Source: Clostridiales bacterium (GTDB lineage Bacteria > Bacillota > Clostridia > Lachnospirales > Cellulosilyticaceae). From it: a stretch of 55,843 nucleotides of DNA. The notes under the pieces are model-generated. The model was not told the DNA's origin and did not search any database. It was given only the letters and a program-made list of their open reading frames with translations. The stretch covers positions 1 through 55,843 of the forward strand of contig DYCF01000030.1 in NCBI GenBank assembly GCA_019418225.1, in the 5' to 3' direction. Each line of letters starts with the position of its first letter. Position 1 is the first letter of the stretch. Below are positions 45,346 through 53,858 of this stretch, piece by piece. Both the position numbers and the translations under genes were made by a program.

Positions 45346-46019
45346 TATTTAGTACCTCCTTTCTGAGCATAACGCTTAGCAATTTTTTTGTCGATTTGTC
45401 TATTTTGAATATATCCGAAAATAAGTGCTACGATAGCAATAGGAATAGAAGTCTTAACGACACCTAATGCATCTACACTATAACCAAGTTCTTCTAAAGT
45501 TCCTACGATGAGAAGTACCCCCGAGTTGGCTACGAAAATATTTTGAGCAAAGAAGTTACCAAAGTTATCTGCCGCAGCAGCCATAGCTTTAATTTCTTCT
45601 TCTGTTTCTTCATCTACTTCACCATATTGACTGACAGCCGCCCCTTGTGCCATTGGCTCAATAAGTGGTCTTACGAATTCGGCCTGTCCAAGTTTCACCC
45701 CAGCTGCAATAGCAATCTCACGAATGAATAAGTATAATGTTGCGATACGTCCAGCAGACATACCTTTGATTTTTTGAATTAAATATGTTGCACGTTCTTT
45801 AAGACCATATCTTTCACAAAGACCGATAATCGGCAAGATGAGTAGGAATAATGCCATTGAACGCTGAGTGGTAAATGTACTACCAAGTGTGTCTAAAATA
45901 TCTACGATACTCATGCCGCCAAGTAAACCAGTGATAACGCCCGCTGAAAGGACAACTGCGATAGTATCTAATTTTAAGATAAACCCAACGACGATGACTA
46001 AAATACCAATGAGTTGCAT
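45345..46019 (-). CDS. 5-oxoproline transporter subunit, DUF969 family
   Basis: 224 aa integral membrane protein. The family signature GLCERYGLKERATYLIQ and REIAIAAGVKLGQAEFVRP are visible. It is the first gene of the four-gene pyroglutamate operon, with SD AAGGAGG 6 bp before the ATG. The 566 bp upstream (46020-46585) contain no gene. They hold this operon's promoter region and, at the far end, the polyamine-operon control region. Confidence 0.88.
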   Translation of the reverse strand: MQLIGILVIVVGFILKLDTIAVVLSAGVITGLLGGMSIVDILDTLGSTFTTQRSMALFLLILPIIGLCERYGLKERATYLIQKIKGMSAGRIATLYLFIREIAIAAGVKLGQAEFVRPLIEPMAQGAAVSQYGEVDEETEEEIKAMAAAADNFGNFFAQNIFVANSGVLLIVGTLEELGYSVDALGVVKTSIPIAIVALIFGYIQNRQIDKKIAKRYAQKGGTK

Positions 46020-46364
46020 GGAATACCTCCTTTTTTATGTTAAGTAATTACATTATACATAAAAAAAGGAAAAAAATCTATAAAAATGCATAAAATGTTT
46101 TAAATTACCATAACCAGACGTCGAAATAAGTTATATATAATAGAAATTAGAATGCTGTTTAATAAAATAAAAGTTGCATAAAGAAAAAATGAAATGACGA
46201 GTTTTAGTATTTAAAGACATATATATCAAGAAAAATTACGAAAACATTGAAATTAGAAGGAGCAGAAATTGCAAGTCATAAGGGAGAAAATTACAGTTAT
46301 TTAGAATTTTATTATTTCAGGTCTAAAGTATATAAGTGAAAAATATGTATAGTTATGCAAAAAG

Positions 46365-46435
46365 CTACTTCAAAAGGAGTAGGAGCTACTTAAAATAGTA
46401 TTATATTGACTACTTGAAAAAGCATAAACTAGGAT
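46365..46435 (+). promoter_or_regulatory. Shared 18-bp box and promoter of the PII gene
   Basis: CTACTTCAAAAGGAGTAG (46365-46382) is followed by further CTACTT half sites at 46386 and 46410. A promoter overlaps the last one: TTGACT (46406), an 18-bp spacer and a poor -10 TAGGAT (46430). The same 18-bp box with one change lies upstream of the aminotransferase promoter at 53674. The weak -10 fits an activated promoter. 46020-46360 shows nothing else recognisable. Confidence 0.55.
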
Positions 46436-46463
46436 ATAAAATATGATTAATCATTAAAAGTGC

Positions 46464-46500
46464 AAAGGGGCACATTGCTAAGGCAATGTGCCCCTTTTTG
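46464..46500 (+). terminator. Leader terminator ahead of the PII gene
   Basis: A perfect 15-nt stem (AAAGGGGCACATTGC with GCAATGTGCCCCTTT) with loop TAAG is followed by TTTTT. It is only about 25 bp after the predicted transcription start and 86 bp before the gene, so transcription must read through it. A duplicated TTATTTTTACAAAG follows. Confidence 0.88.
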
Positions 46501-46585
46501 TTATTTTTACAAAGTTATTTTTACAAAGTTAATGTTACGAATTGAAAGTGAATCAGTGATTAATCAATAAAGGGGAGTTGAAACT

Positions 46586-46933
46586 ATGAAAGAACTTATT
46601 ATCATTATAAGACCAGAAAAATTAGAACTTGTGAAAGAAGTCTTAGACACCATGCATGGTAAAGGAATGACGATTTCTAGCGTTATGGGATGTGGTAATC
46701 AAAGAGGCGCTACTGAAATCGTAAATGAAATCAAAGGTTTTAAAACAAGCATCAATCTTATTCCTAAAATTAAGGTAGAAGCAGTTGTAGATGACAAAGA
46801 TGTAGATAGCATTATGTTGGCAATTAAAGACAAAGTAAGTACTGGCAATGTTGGTGATGGTAAAATCTTTGTTCGTAGCATCGATGATGCCATGAGGCTT
46901 CGTACTGGTGAGAGAGGTAAGAAGGCTTTATAG
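46586..46933 (+). CDS. PII-family nitrogen regulator-like protein
   Basis: 115 aa PII-fold protein. The C-terminal PII signature (TGNVGDGKIFV, then RTGERG) is intact. The T-loop (GCGNQRGATEIVNEIKGF) is about three residues longer than in GlnB/GlnK and lacks the uridylylation Tyr51. Hence it probably binds 2-oxoglutarate/ATP without that modification. It lies 100 bp ahead of the polyamine transporter, with its own weak terminator between. It may gate the transporter or sense nitrogen state for the operon. Confidence 0.88.
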   Translation: MKELIIIIRPEKLELVKEVLDTMHGKGMTISSVMGCGNQRGATEIVNEIKGFKTSINLIPKIKVEAVVDDKDVDSIMLAIKDKVSTGNVGDGKIFVRSIDDAMRLRTGERGKKAL

Positions 46934-46950
46934 AAAAGTTACAAATTATG

Positions 46951-46987
46951 CAAAGGGGCATAGATCAGATCGTCTATGTCTCTTTTT
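46951..46987 (+). terminator. Terminator between the PII gene and potD
   Basis: AAAGGGGCATAGA pairs with TCTATGTCTCTTT through some G-U pairs, and the 3' arm runs into TTTTT. It probably reduces transport-gene expression relative to the PII gene. Confidence 0.7.
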
Positions 46988-47033
46988 ACCTAGATAGAAG
47001 AATTATGTTAAGTGCAAAGAGGAGGGAAACATT

Positions 47034-48092
47034 ATGTTAAATAGAACAAAATTAAGAAAAGTAATAGGAAGTATGCTTTTAGTAAGTATATCTTCTTTGG
47101 GATTATATGGTTGTGGAAACAGTACACCCAAGCGTGAAATCAACCTTATCTGCTGGTCGGAGTATTTGCCACAAGAAGTATTAAACGGTTTTGAAAAAGA
47201 AACAGGTATTAAAGTCAATGTAACGACCTACTCAGCATCAGATGAGATGTTAGCTAAAGTACAATCCAGTGCGAAGGGTACTTATGACATGATTATTGGA
47301 ACAAGTGTTAATACGGCCATTTTATCTTCACAAGGCTTATTAGCAGAGCTGGATTATTCAAAGATTCCTAACTACAGTAATATCAATCCTATTTTTACAA
47401 GCACACTAAATGACCCAGATAACAAATATTCTATTCCTTATTTATATACTACAGTCGTTATAGCTGTTAATAAAGATCTTGTTCAAGATGATATTAAGAG
47501 TTATGAGGATTTATTGGATTCTAAATATGAGGATTCCATGGTTGTTATTGAAGATTCAAGAACAGTGGTTTCTATAGCACTTTTAGCGAAAGGTTATTAC
47601 CCTAATGATACGAGTGATGAAGCATTAGCTGCGGCAGAAGAATACTTAAATGCACTAAAGCCTAATATTCATGCTTTCAATGGGGATAGCCCTAAGACAT
47701 TAATGTTAAATGAAGAATGTGCAATTGGTTTGATTTATGGTGGTGAATGTGCCCTAGCAATGGATGAAAATCCATCTATTGTAGGAATTTACCCAGAGGA
47801 AGGTACCTATTTTGAAACAGATATGATGATGAAAACAAAGGACGCAAAAAATCCAGATGATGTAGAAACCTTCATTAATTACCTTTGTGATGCTGAGGTA
47901 GGTGCAGAAATTGCAAAGGCCTTCCCATATGTAACGCCAAATGAAGGGGCGAAAGCCTATCTTGATGAAGCTTACCTTAGCAATAATGTGAAAAATATGC
48001 CTGAAGAAGAAATTGTAAAAGGCAAAGCAACTACAGATTTAGGTGATGACCTAAGCAAAATTGTAGACTTATGGACTAAGTTCAAAGGGTAG
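47034..48092 (+). CDS. potD: Spermidine/putrescine-binding lipoprotein
   Basis: 352 aa extracellular solute-binding protein of the PotD/PotF type. The signal peptide ends in lipobox LYGC. The mature start INLICWSEYLPQEVLNGFEK is the classical PotD beginning, and ETGIKVNVTTYSASDEML follows. It feeds the PotABC complex encoded directly downstream. SD AGAGGAGG precedes the ATG. Preference for putrescine rather than spermidine is inferred from the putrescine-degrading enzymes in the same locus. Confidence 0.92.
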   Translation: MLNRTKLRKVIGSMLLVSISSLGLYGCGNSTPKREINLICWSEYLPQEVLNGFEKETGIKVNVTTYSASDEMLAKVQSSAKGTYDMIIGTSVNTAILSSQGLLAELDYSKIPNYSNINPIFTSTLNDPDNKYSIPYLYTTVVIAVNKDLVQDDIKSYEDLLDSKYEDSMVVIEDSRTVVSIALLAKGYYPNDTSDEALAAAEEYLNALKPNIHAFNGDSPKTLMLNEECAIGLIYGGECALAMDENPSIVGIYPEEGTYFETDMMMKTKDAKNPDDVETFINYLCDAEVGAEIAKAFPYVTPNEGAKAYLDEAYLSNNVKNMPEEEIVKGKATTDLGDDLSKIVDLWTKFKG

Positions 48093-48156
48093 AAAGAAAT
48101 AAGGTAGTTATAAGAAGGTATAGTTCTAGAAGTGAGAACTTAAGGAGGAATGATAT

Positions 48157-49290
48157 ATGGGTGAGACCATTGTAAAAATAGAAAATGTAAATAAAACCTA
48201 TGGGGATAATGAAGTTGTTAAATGTTTAAATTTAGATATTCAAAAAGGAGAGTTTCTTACTTTACTAGGCCCTTCAGGATGTGGGAAGACGACAACGCTC
48301 AGAATGATAGCAGGTTTTGAAATTCCTACATCAGGTAATATTTTTGTGGAAGGTGTAGAGGTACAAAATGCAGAACCTTATGATAGGGAAGTAAATACAG
48401 TTTTTCAAAGCTATGCTTTGTTTCCACATATGACGATTTTCGAGAATATCGCCTATGGTCTAAAAATCAAAAAGGTACCAAAGGCAGAAATTAAAGAACG
48501 TGTTCTTCATATGTTAGACCTTGTACAGCTTACAGGATATGAAAATAGAAAGCCGGACCAGTTATCTGGTGGACAAAAACAAAGGGTAGCTATTGCTAGA
48601 GCTTTAATTAATAGGCCTAAAGTGCTATTGCTAGATGAACCGTTAGGAGCATTAGACCTTAAGCTGAGAAAGCAAATGCAATTTGAGTTAAAGCGTTTAC
48701 AAAAGAAATTAGGAATTACCTTTGTTTATGTTACACATGACCAAGAAGAGGCTCTGACCATGAGCGATCGCATTGCGATTATGTCAAAAGGTGATTTAGA
48801 GCAAATTGGGACGCCTAAGGAAATTTATGAGCAACCTGCTTCTAAGTTTGTAGCAGATTTCATTGGAGAATCTAATATTTTCTATGGCATGATTGGTAGC
48901 AGTAAACCTGAGGTGGCAACTGTCGTATTAGAAAATGGAAATGCCATTGTAAGCGGTGGGGACTTTAAAAAAGATGAGATTATATTTGTATCAGTAAGAC
49001 CAGAAAATCTCAAGATTTCACGTACACCAGTAGATGGTTTTACGTTAGTGGGAGAGGTCAAAGAGCATATTTATATTGGAAATGTTAATAAAACAATTAT
49101 TACGTTGCAGGAAGGCTTTGAGTTAAAGATGAATACAAGACCTAAGGAATTTGTGCCAGAAGTAGGCAGTCAAGTATTTTTATATTGGGATTTAGAAGAT
49201 GCAGTTGTTATTAAGTCTAAGAGTCAAACAATCTTTAATGCCATTGAACACCCTGACTTTTCTAACAATGTTATTATTCCAAATATGTAA
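48157..49290 (+). CDS. potA: Polyamine ABC transporter ATPase
   Basis: 377 aa ATPase. It has Walker A GPSGCGKTTT, the Q-loop, signature LSGGQKQRVAIARAL, Walker B VLLLDEPLGALDL, a switch His in VTHDQEEA, and a C-terminal TOBE/OB domain (about 290-355) typical of PotA. SD AAGGAGGAAT precedes the ATG. It forms the cytoplasmic motor of the PotABCD importer. Confidence 0.94.
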   Translation: MGETIVKIENVNKTYGDNEVVKCLNLDIQKGEFLTLLGPSGCGKTTTLRMIAGFEIPTSGNIFVEGVEVQNAEPYDREVNTVFQSYALFPHMTIFENIAYGLKIKKVPKAEIKERVLHMLDLVQLTGYENRKPDQLSGGQKQRVAIARALINRPKVLLLDEPLGALDLKLRKQMQFELKRLQKKLGITFVYVTHDQEEALTMSDRIAIMSKGDLEQIGTPKEIYEQPASKFVADFIGESNIFYGMIGSSKPEVATVVLENGNAIVSGGDFKKDEIIFVSVRPENLKISRTPVDGFTLVGEVKEHIYIGNVNKTIITLQEGFELKMNTRPKEFVPEVGSQVFLYWDLEDAVVIKSKSQTIFNAIEHPDFSNNVIIPNM

Positions 49291-49302
49291 GGAGGGATTT
49301 CT

Positions 49303-50157
49303 ATGAAGAAGAAAAAAAGCTTAGAAAAGCTGATTATGACATTACCTGTTTCATTATGGATGATTCTTTTAGTAGCCATTCCTTTTATATATGTTTTTGG
49401 AATTAGTTTTTTAGAAAAGGGGACTTATGGCGGTGTCACATTAAGTTTCACTTTAGAGAATTATAAAGGGGTATTTAATCCATTATACATGAAGGTATTT
49501 GGGGAATCGTTCATTATAGCAGCAGTGGTCACAGTGATTTGCGTCCTTATTGCCTATCCCTTTACGTATTTCATAGCTCAAAAAACAACAATTAAGAAGA
49601 CGGTATTTATGGCAATGGTGACAGTACCTTTCCTAGTTCCTTCTTTGATTCGCTTATTTAGCTGGACTAACTTATTAAGGAAGAATGGAATTATCAATAG
49701 TTTCCTAATAAATTTAGGCATTATTAAAGAACCGCTTCAATTAGTTTATAACGAAGTCGGTGCAATCATTGGTCTTATTTATATTTTGTTGCCTTTTATG
49801 ATTTTACCTTTATATAGCTCTATTGATAAGCTCAACAGATCTTATTTGGAAGCAAGTAGTGATTTAGGTGCAAAACCAGTTACGACTTTTATGAAGGTGA
49901 CATTACCACTAACGATGCCAGGAATTTTTGCAGGGTCTATTTTAGTATTTATTCCCGCATTAGGTTTATATTATGTCACTGATTTATTAGGGGGTAGTAA
50001 AACACAACTCGTAGGAAACATTATTAAAAATGAATTTATTACAGCTAGAAACTGGCCAATGGGTGCAGCACTTGCCATATTCTTAGTTTTAATTACATTG
50101 GTTATGGTATGGCTTTATCAAAAATCCGGTGGCGATATGGATGAACTGGGTGTATAA
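49303..50157 (+). CDS. potB: Polyamine ABC transporter permease
   Basis: 284 aa inner-membrane permease with six segments. The EAA loop is EASSDLGAKPVTTFMKVTLP, and the N-terminal TLPVSLWMILLVAIPF is PotB-like. SD AAGGAGGG precedes the ATG, 12 bp after potA. It pairs with PotC. Confidence 0.92.
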   Translation: MKKKKSLEKLIMTLPVSLWMILLVAIPFIYVFGISFLEKGTYGGVTLSFTLENYKGVFNPLYMKVFGESFIIAAVVTVICVLIAYPFTYFIAQKTTIKKTVFMAMVTVPFLVPSLIRLFSWTNLLRKNGIINSFLINLGIIKEPLQLVYNEVGAIIGLIYILLPFMILPLYSSIDKLNRSYLEASSDLGAKPVTTFMKVTLPLTMPGIFAGSILVFIPALGLYYVTDLLGGSKTQLVGNIIKNEFITARNWPMGAALAIFLVLITLVMVWLYQKSGGDMDELGV

Positions 50158-50169
50158 GGAGGGGTGAAG

Positions 50170-50976
50170 ATGAAAAGACAAACTAAGAAAAAAATAGGAA
50201 ATGGCTTAAAAAATTTTTATATCGGTCTAGTATTTGCATTTTTATATATTCCTATATTAATGGTAATCATCTTTTCTTTTAACACCTCAAAGATGAATAT
50301 CGTTTGGGAAGGATTTACTTTAAGTTGGTATGGTACTTTCTTTCAGAATACACCCCTTATGGAATCTTTGTGGAATACATTGATTATTGCAGTTTCTAGT
50401 ACTATTGTTTCTACAGTAATAGGTACATTGGGTGCAATTGGGCTTTATAAATATGATTTCAAGGGAAAGGCAATCATTGATAAGTTGCTTTATATTCCGA
50501 TTGTTATTCCAGAGATTATCTTAGGTGTTTCATTGCTTTCTGTTTTTTCTATATTAAATGTGCCATTAGGCTTATTGAGTATTACATTAGCACATATTAC
50601 ATTTAGTATTCCGTTTGTAGTTATAACGGTTAGAGCAAGACTTGCAGGGCTTGATCATTCTTTAGAAGAAGCCGCTATGGACTTAGGTGCTAGCAGACTA
50701 AAGACATTTTTTACAATTACTTTGCCAATCTTAATGCCTGGAGTAGTTTCAGGTGCGACATTAGCTTTTGCCTTATCAATTGATGATGTAGTTATTAGTT
50801 TCTTTACCTGTGGCCCAGATAGCACAACTTTTCCGATTAAGATTATGTCTATGGTTAAGACAGGGGTAACACCAGAAGTTAATGCGCTTTCTACGATTAT
50901 TATGTTTGTAACCATTGTTGTAATTTGCATTAATACAAGTAGGCAAGTTAAAAGACTTAAGGCATTAGAAGTTTAG
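50170..50976 (+). CDS. potC: Polyamine ABC transporter permease
   Basis: 268 aa permease with six segments. The EAA loop is EEAAMDLGASRLKTFFTITL, and FALSIDDVVISFF is characteristic of PotC. ATG 50170 follows SD AAGGAGGGG; an in-frame GTG at 50164 overlaps the SD and is unlikely. It is followed 68 bp later by the aldehyde dehydrogenase gene. Confidence 0.92.
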   Translation: MKRQTKKKIGNGLKNFYIGLVFAFLYIPILMVIIFSFNTSKMNIVWEGFTLSWYGTFFQNTPLMESLWNTLIIAVSSTIVSTVIGTLGAIGLYKYDFKGKAIIDKLLYIPIVIPEIILGVSLLSVFSILNVPLGLLSITLAHITFSIPFVVITVRARLAGLDHSLEEAAMDLGASRLKTFFTITLPILMPGVVSGATLAFALSIDDVVISFFTCGPDSTTFPIKIMSMVKTGVTPEVNALSTIIMFVTIVVICINTSRQVKRLKALEV

Positions 50977-51044
50977 ACGGTAGCATGAAATAAGATAGGA
51001 AAAGTAAGGCAGGAAATTAAAAATGTGGATTGGAGGATGAAAAA

Positions 51045-52523
51045 ATGGAGATTAAGAAAAATTATATCAATGGTGAATGGGTAGAGGGGACATCAGGCAA
51101 AGTAATTAATGTAATTAATCCAGCAACAGGGGAGATTATTGCCTACGTTTCGGAAAGTAGTGTGGCGGATACAAAAGCAGCGATTGCAGCTGCTAAAGAA
51201 TCTTTTTATGTGACACGTAAGTGGCGAGATATGGACTCACAAGCTAGAGGAGATGTGTTATTAGCAATTGCAGATACGATTGAGAAATATAAAGATGAAC
51301 TCGCCAGACTAGATTGTATAGATAATGGCAAACCGCTTCGTGAAGCGGAAGGTGATATAGACGATGGAATTCATACTTTCCGTTATTATGCAGGACTTAT
51401 TAAAGCGCCTTATGGCGGCGTGTATGATGTAAATGGCAACTTTGGGAGCATGCATTCATACACGGTACATGAACCAGTAGGCGTATGTGCACAGATTACA
51501 CCCTGGAACTATCCATTTTTAATGTCTGTTTGGAAACTGGCACCAGCTCTGGCAGCAGGTAATAGTATTGTCTTTAAACCAAGTCCCAAAGCCCCCCTTT
51601 CTACTATTAAATTATTTGAGATTTTTGAAGAGGTAGGACTTCCAAAGGGCTGCGTTAATCTTGTACAAGGCGATGCAGAAGTGGGAAGTGAAATGGGATG
51701 CAATAAAGATGTAGATATGATTACTTTCACTGGTAGCACAAAAGTAGGCCAAAGCCTTATGAAAGCAGCTGCTACAAATGTTAAAAAAATAGGTTTGGAA
51801 TTAGGGGGTAAATCACCTAATGTCATTTTTGCAGATGCAGATTTAGAAGGAGCAGTAGAATGGGCAATGATTGGGATATTCTTTAACCAAGGTGAAGTAT
51901 GTTCAGCTGGTTCTCGCATTATTATAGAAGCTTCTATTAAAGAAGCATTTGTAAATCGCCTTGTAGAACGTGCGAACGCAATGACTATTGGCAATCCTCT
52001 TGAAAATCCTGACTTAGGTCCAGTGATCACAGAAGATCACATGAATAGAGTACTTGCCTATATTCAAAGCGGCCTAGACGAAGGCGCAACCTTAAGGTGT
52101 GGTGGTGAGCGTTATATAGAAGGAGAATGCAAAAATGGTTACTTTATCAAACCGACAGTCTTTGATAACTGCACACCAGATATGAAAATTGTTCGCGAAG
52201 AAATATTTGGCCCTGTTGTAACTATTCAAACCTTTGAGACAGAAGAACAAGCTATTGCTATGGCAAATGATACGGATTATGGTTTGGCAGGTGCGGTTTT
52301 CACTTCAGATGTCACTAGAGCTATGCGCGTCATCAAAGAAATCCGTGCCGGTATTACCTGGATTAACTGTTACAATCCAACATTCAATGAAGCCCCTTGG
52401 GGTGGCTATAAAATGAGTGGCATAGGCCGTGAATTAGGAATACATGGTTTAGAAGAATATCAAGAAGTTAAACAAATCAATATAAATCTCACACCGGGCA
52501 CTGTAGGTTGGTATGAACACTAA
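51045..52523 (+). CDS. Aldehyde dehydrogenase, probable gamma-aminobutyraldehyde dehydrogenase
   Basis: 492 aa NAD(P)-dependent aldehyde dehydrogenase of the betaine/aminobutyraldehyde class. The catalytic Cys is Cys286 in NQGEVCSAGSR, the general-base motif LELGGKSPNVIF, and the cofactor motif GSTKVGQSLM. The start is ATG 51045 with SD GGAGG 8 bp upstream; the TTG at 51030 precedes this SD. With the aminotransferase at 53859 it would convert putrescine to GABA: transamination gives 4-aminobutanal and this enzyme oxidises it. The substrate is inferred from context. Confidence 0.88.
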   Translation: MEIKKNYINGEWVEGTSGKVINVINPATGEIIAYVSESSVADTKAAIAAAKESFYVTRKWRDMDSQARGDVLLAIADTIEKYKDELARLDCIDNGKPLREAEGDIDDGIHTFRYYAGLIKAPYGGVYDVNGNFGSMHSYTVHEPVGVCAQITPWNYPFLMSVWKLAPALAAGNSIVFKPSPKAPLSTIKLFEIFEEVGLPKGCVNLVQGDAEVGSEMGCNKDVDMITFTGSTKVGQSLMKAAATNVKKIGLELGGKSPNVIFADADLEGAVEWAMIGIFFNQGEVCSAGSRIIIEASIKEAFVNRLVERANAMTIGNPLENPDLGPVITEDHMNRVLAYIQSGLDEGATLRCGGERYIEGECKNGYFIKPTVFDNCTPDMKIVREEIFGPVVTIQTFETEEQAIAMANDTDYGLAGAVFTSDVTRAMRVIKEIRAGITWINCYNPTFNEAPWGGYKMSGIGRELGIHGLEEYQEVKQININLTPGTVGWYEH

Positions 52524-52524
52524 A

Positions 52525-52610
52525 AGCAAGTAAGTAAGTTAAATAAGTAAACAAATAAGTAAACAAATAAGTAAACAAGTAAGTAAACAAATAAGCAAGT
52601 TAAATAAGTT
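52525..52610 (+). repeat. 12-bp tandem repeat
   Basis: Repeats of AATAAGTAAACA, with variants AGTTAAATAAGT at the edges, fill the gap between the dehydrogenase stop and its terminator. Confidence 0.7.
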
Positions 52611-52616
52611 AAAAAA

Positions 52617-52660
52617 TAAAGGTGATGCCCTGAAATAAATTTCGTGGCATTACCTTTTTT
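52617..52660. terminator. Bidirectional intrinsic terminator
   Basis: AAAGGTGATGCCCTGAAA pairs with TTTCGTGGCATTACCTTT, then TTT. The complementary A-run at the left allows use by the convergent LuxR gene as well. Confidence 0.85.
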
Positions 52661-53414
52661 AGTTTTTACGAAATTTTAATAAGTCCCAACGAGAGGAGAC
52701 ACCTAATTTATTGTATAAATTTTGAATGTGTTTCTTTAAAGTGAAATGACTAATACATAACTGCGCCGCAATTTGAGTATTATCAAGTTCATTGAAAACA
52801 AGCTCAAGTACTTCACTTTCTCTAGGTGTTAAATGATACTGCTGAATAAGGTCTAATATATTTTGAGAGGTGGTATTTTCGCTTTTTGTATCTTTAAAGA
52901 GTTCATTATAAAAGCGTAGGCTAAGATGCGGTTCAAAGGCATTAAGGAGAAACATTTCATCATCCGAAAAATCCCCTTGTTCTTTCGTACGATAAAGGCT
53001 AATAACACCTAAAAAAGTATCTTTATAAACGAGATGAAGCTGAAGAGAGTAATGAAGGCCAAAAGGGGCATAGCATTTTTTATAAATATTTGTTTCTACG
53101 CGGATTGACTCAGGGATTAAGTCACTTTCTCTTACAATCATACTTTGTTTTGAAAGCATCATCCAGCGGGTACTATCATCTTCCTCCAAACCAAGATAAA
53201 GTTTCTCTACATCTGTGAAAGATGTAGGGACACAAAGGGGATCACAAAGTAGGTTATTTGATTCTTCAAGGTTAGCCATAAGGATACTGGCATATGTATT
53301 AGGAATAAGATGTGAGAGTAATGAAAGAAAGTTAGTTTTCATAACATAAAAGTCATTTTGGCTGTGTATTTGATAAATTATATTATTAATAAGAAGAAAT
53401 TCATTTTTTTGCAT
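52659..53414 (-). CDS. LuxR-family transcription regulator
   Basis: 251 aa. A GAF-like N-terminal sensory region (about 1-170) is followed by a LuxR helix-turn-helix (about 190-245). The HTH contains LTPRESEVLELVFNELDNTQ and KKHIQNLYNKLGVSSR. It has no receiver domain, so it probably responds to a small ligand. It lies between the aldehyde dehydrogenase and aminotransferase genes and is divergent from the latter. It is a good candidate to bind the 18-bp CTACTT box found at both promoters of the polyamine locus. SD AGAAGGAG precedes the ATG. Confidence 0.88.
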   Translation of the reverse strand: MQKNEFLLINNIIYQIHSQNDFYVMKTNFLSLLSHLIPNTYASILMANLEESNNLLCDPLCVPTSFTDVEKLYLGLEEDDSTRWMMLSKQSMIVRESDLIPESIRVETNIYKKCYAPFGLHYSLQLHLVYKDTFLGVISLYRTKEQGDFSDDEMFLLNAFEPHLSLRFYNELFKDTKSENTTSQNILDLIQQYHLTPRESEVLELVFNELDNTQIAAQLCISHFTLKKHIQNLYNKLGVSSRWDLLKFRKN

Positions 53415-53440
53415 GACAGTGCTCCTTCTATTTAAAGTTA

Positions 53441-53510
53441 GTATATATAGATTAAAGCTAGTATATATAGATTAAAGCTAGTATATATAGATTAAAATTA
53501 GTATATATAG
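53441..53510 (-). repeat. 20-bp tandem array abutting a two-hairpin repeat
   Basis: Three and a half copies of GTATATATAGATTAAAGCTA run directly into copy 4 of the interspersed repeat, whose edge (TATATAGATT) is contained in the unit. Confidence 0.85.
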
Positions 53511-53609
53511 ATTTCACATTTATAAAATTGAGTTAATCATTATGTTATAGCTGTGTGAAAGACCTACTTATGAGATATATCATTTAGAGTTATGACTGGT
53601 TTCTCTATA
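53503..53609 (-). repeat. Two-hairpin interspersed repeat, copy 4 (degenerate)
   Basis: Hairpin B arms GATTTCACA and TGTGAAA are present. Hairpin A keeps only its right arm (GGTTTCTCTATA) well. It lies between the LuxR gene and the aminotransferase promoter. Confidence 0.75.
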
Positions 53610-53673
53610 AGTCTTGAGTAGTTTTGGGTATATTCTATTTAATTAGAATTTTAACATATTTTCATGGCACATT

Positions 53674-53761
53674 CTACTTTAAAAGGAGTAGAAATACTCC
53701 TAAAGAGGTGAAAGAACACTCTGCTTAGGTAATTGTAAGCGGCATTTAAAACTTCTATAAT
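53674..53761 (+). promoter_or_regulatory. Shared 18-bp box and promoter of the aminotransferase gene
   Basis: CTACTTTAAAAGGAGTAG (53674-53691) differs by one base from the box at 46365. It overlaps a second dyad GGAGTA-GAAA-TACTCC. About 40 bp downstream is a good promoter: TTGTAA (53733), a 17-bp spacer and TATAAT (53756). The box position fits an activator or upstream regulator site. Confidence 0.6.
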
Positions 53762-53798
53762 AAAGATAACAAATTAAACAAATAAATGATTAAGTATA

Positions 53799-53835
53799 CA
53801 AAGGCGTATCTCATTAAAAAGAGATGCGCCTTTTT
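53799..53835 (+). terminator. Leader terminator ahead of the aminotransferase gene
   Basis: AGGCGTATCTC pairs with GAGATGCGCCT around loop ATTAAAAA, then TTTTT. It lies about 30 bp after the predicted transcription start and 24 bp before the ATG, so expression needs read-through. Confidence 0.88.
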
Positions 53836-53858
53836 GTATTTTAGAAAGGATGAGTTAT

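Noticed and set aside
46365..46500. A glutamine-type or other riboswitch ahead of the PII gene
   Set aside because: The likely promoter lies only about 25 bp before the terminator, leaving no room for an aptamer. The conserved box is upstream of the promoter and so is probably a DNA site.
51509..52030. 173-codon open frame antisense to the aldehyde dehydrogenase gene
   Set aside because: It lies wholly inside a well-conserved gene in the opposite strand, has no SD and no recognisable protein features. It is a codon-usage shadow.
53660..53690. Sigma-54 promoter suggested by TGGCAC before the aminotransferase gene
   Set aside because: No GC doublet with TTGCA occurs at the required -12 distance, while a good TTGTAA-N17-TATAAT promoter lies downstream.
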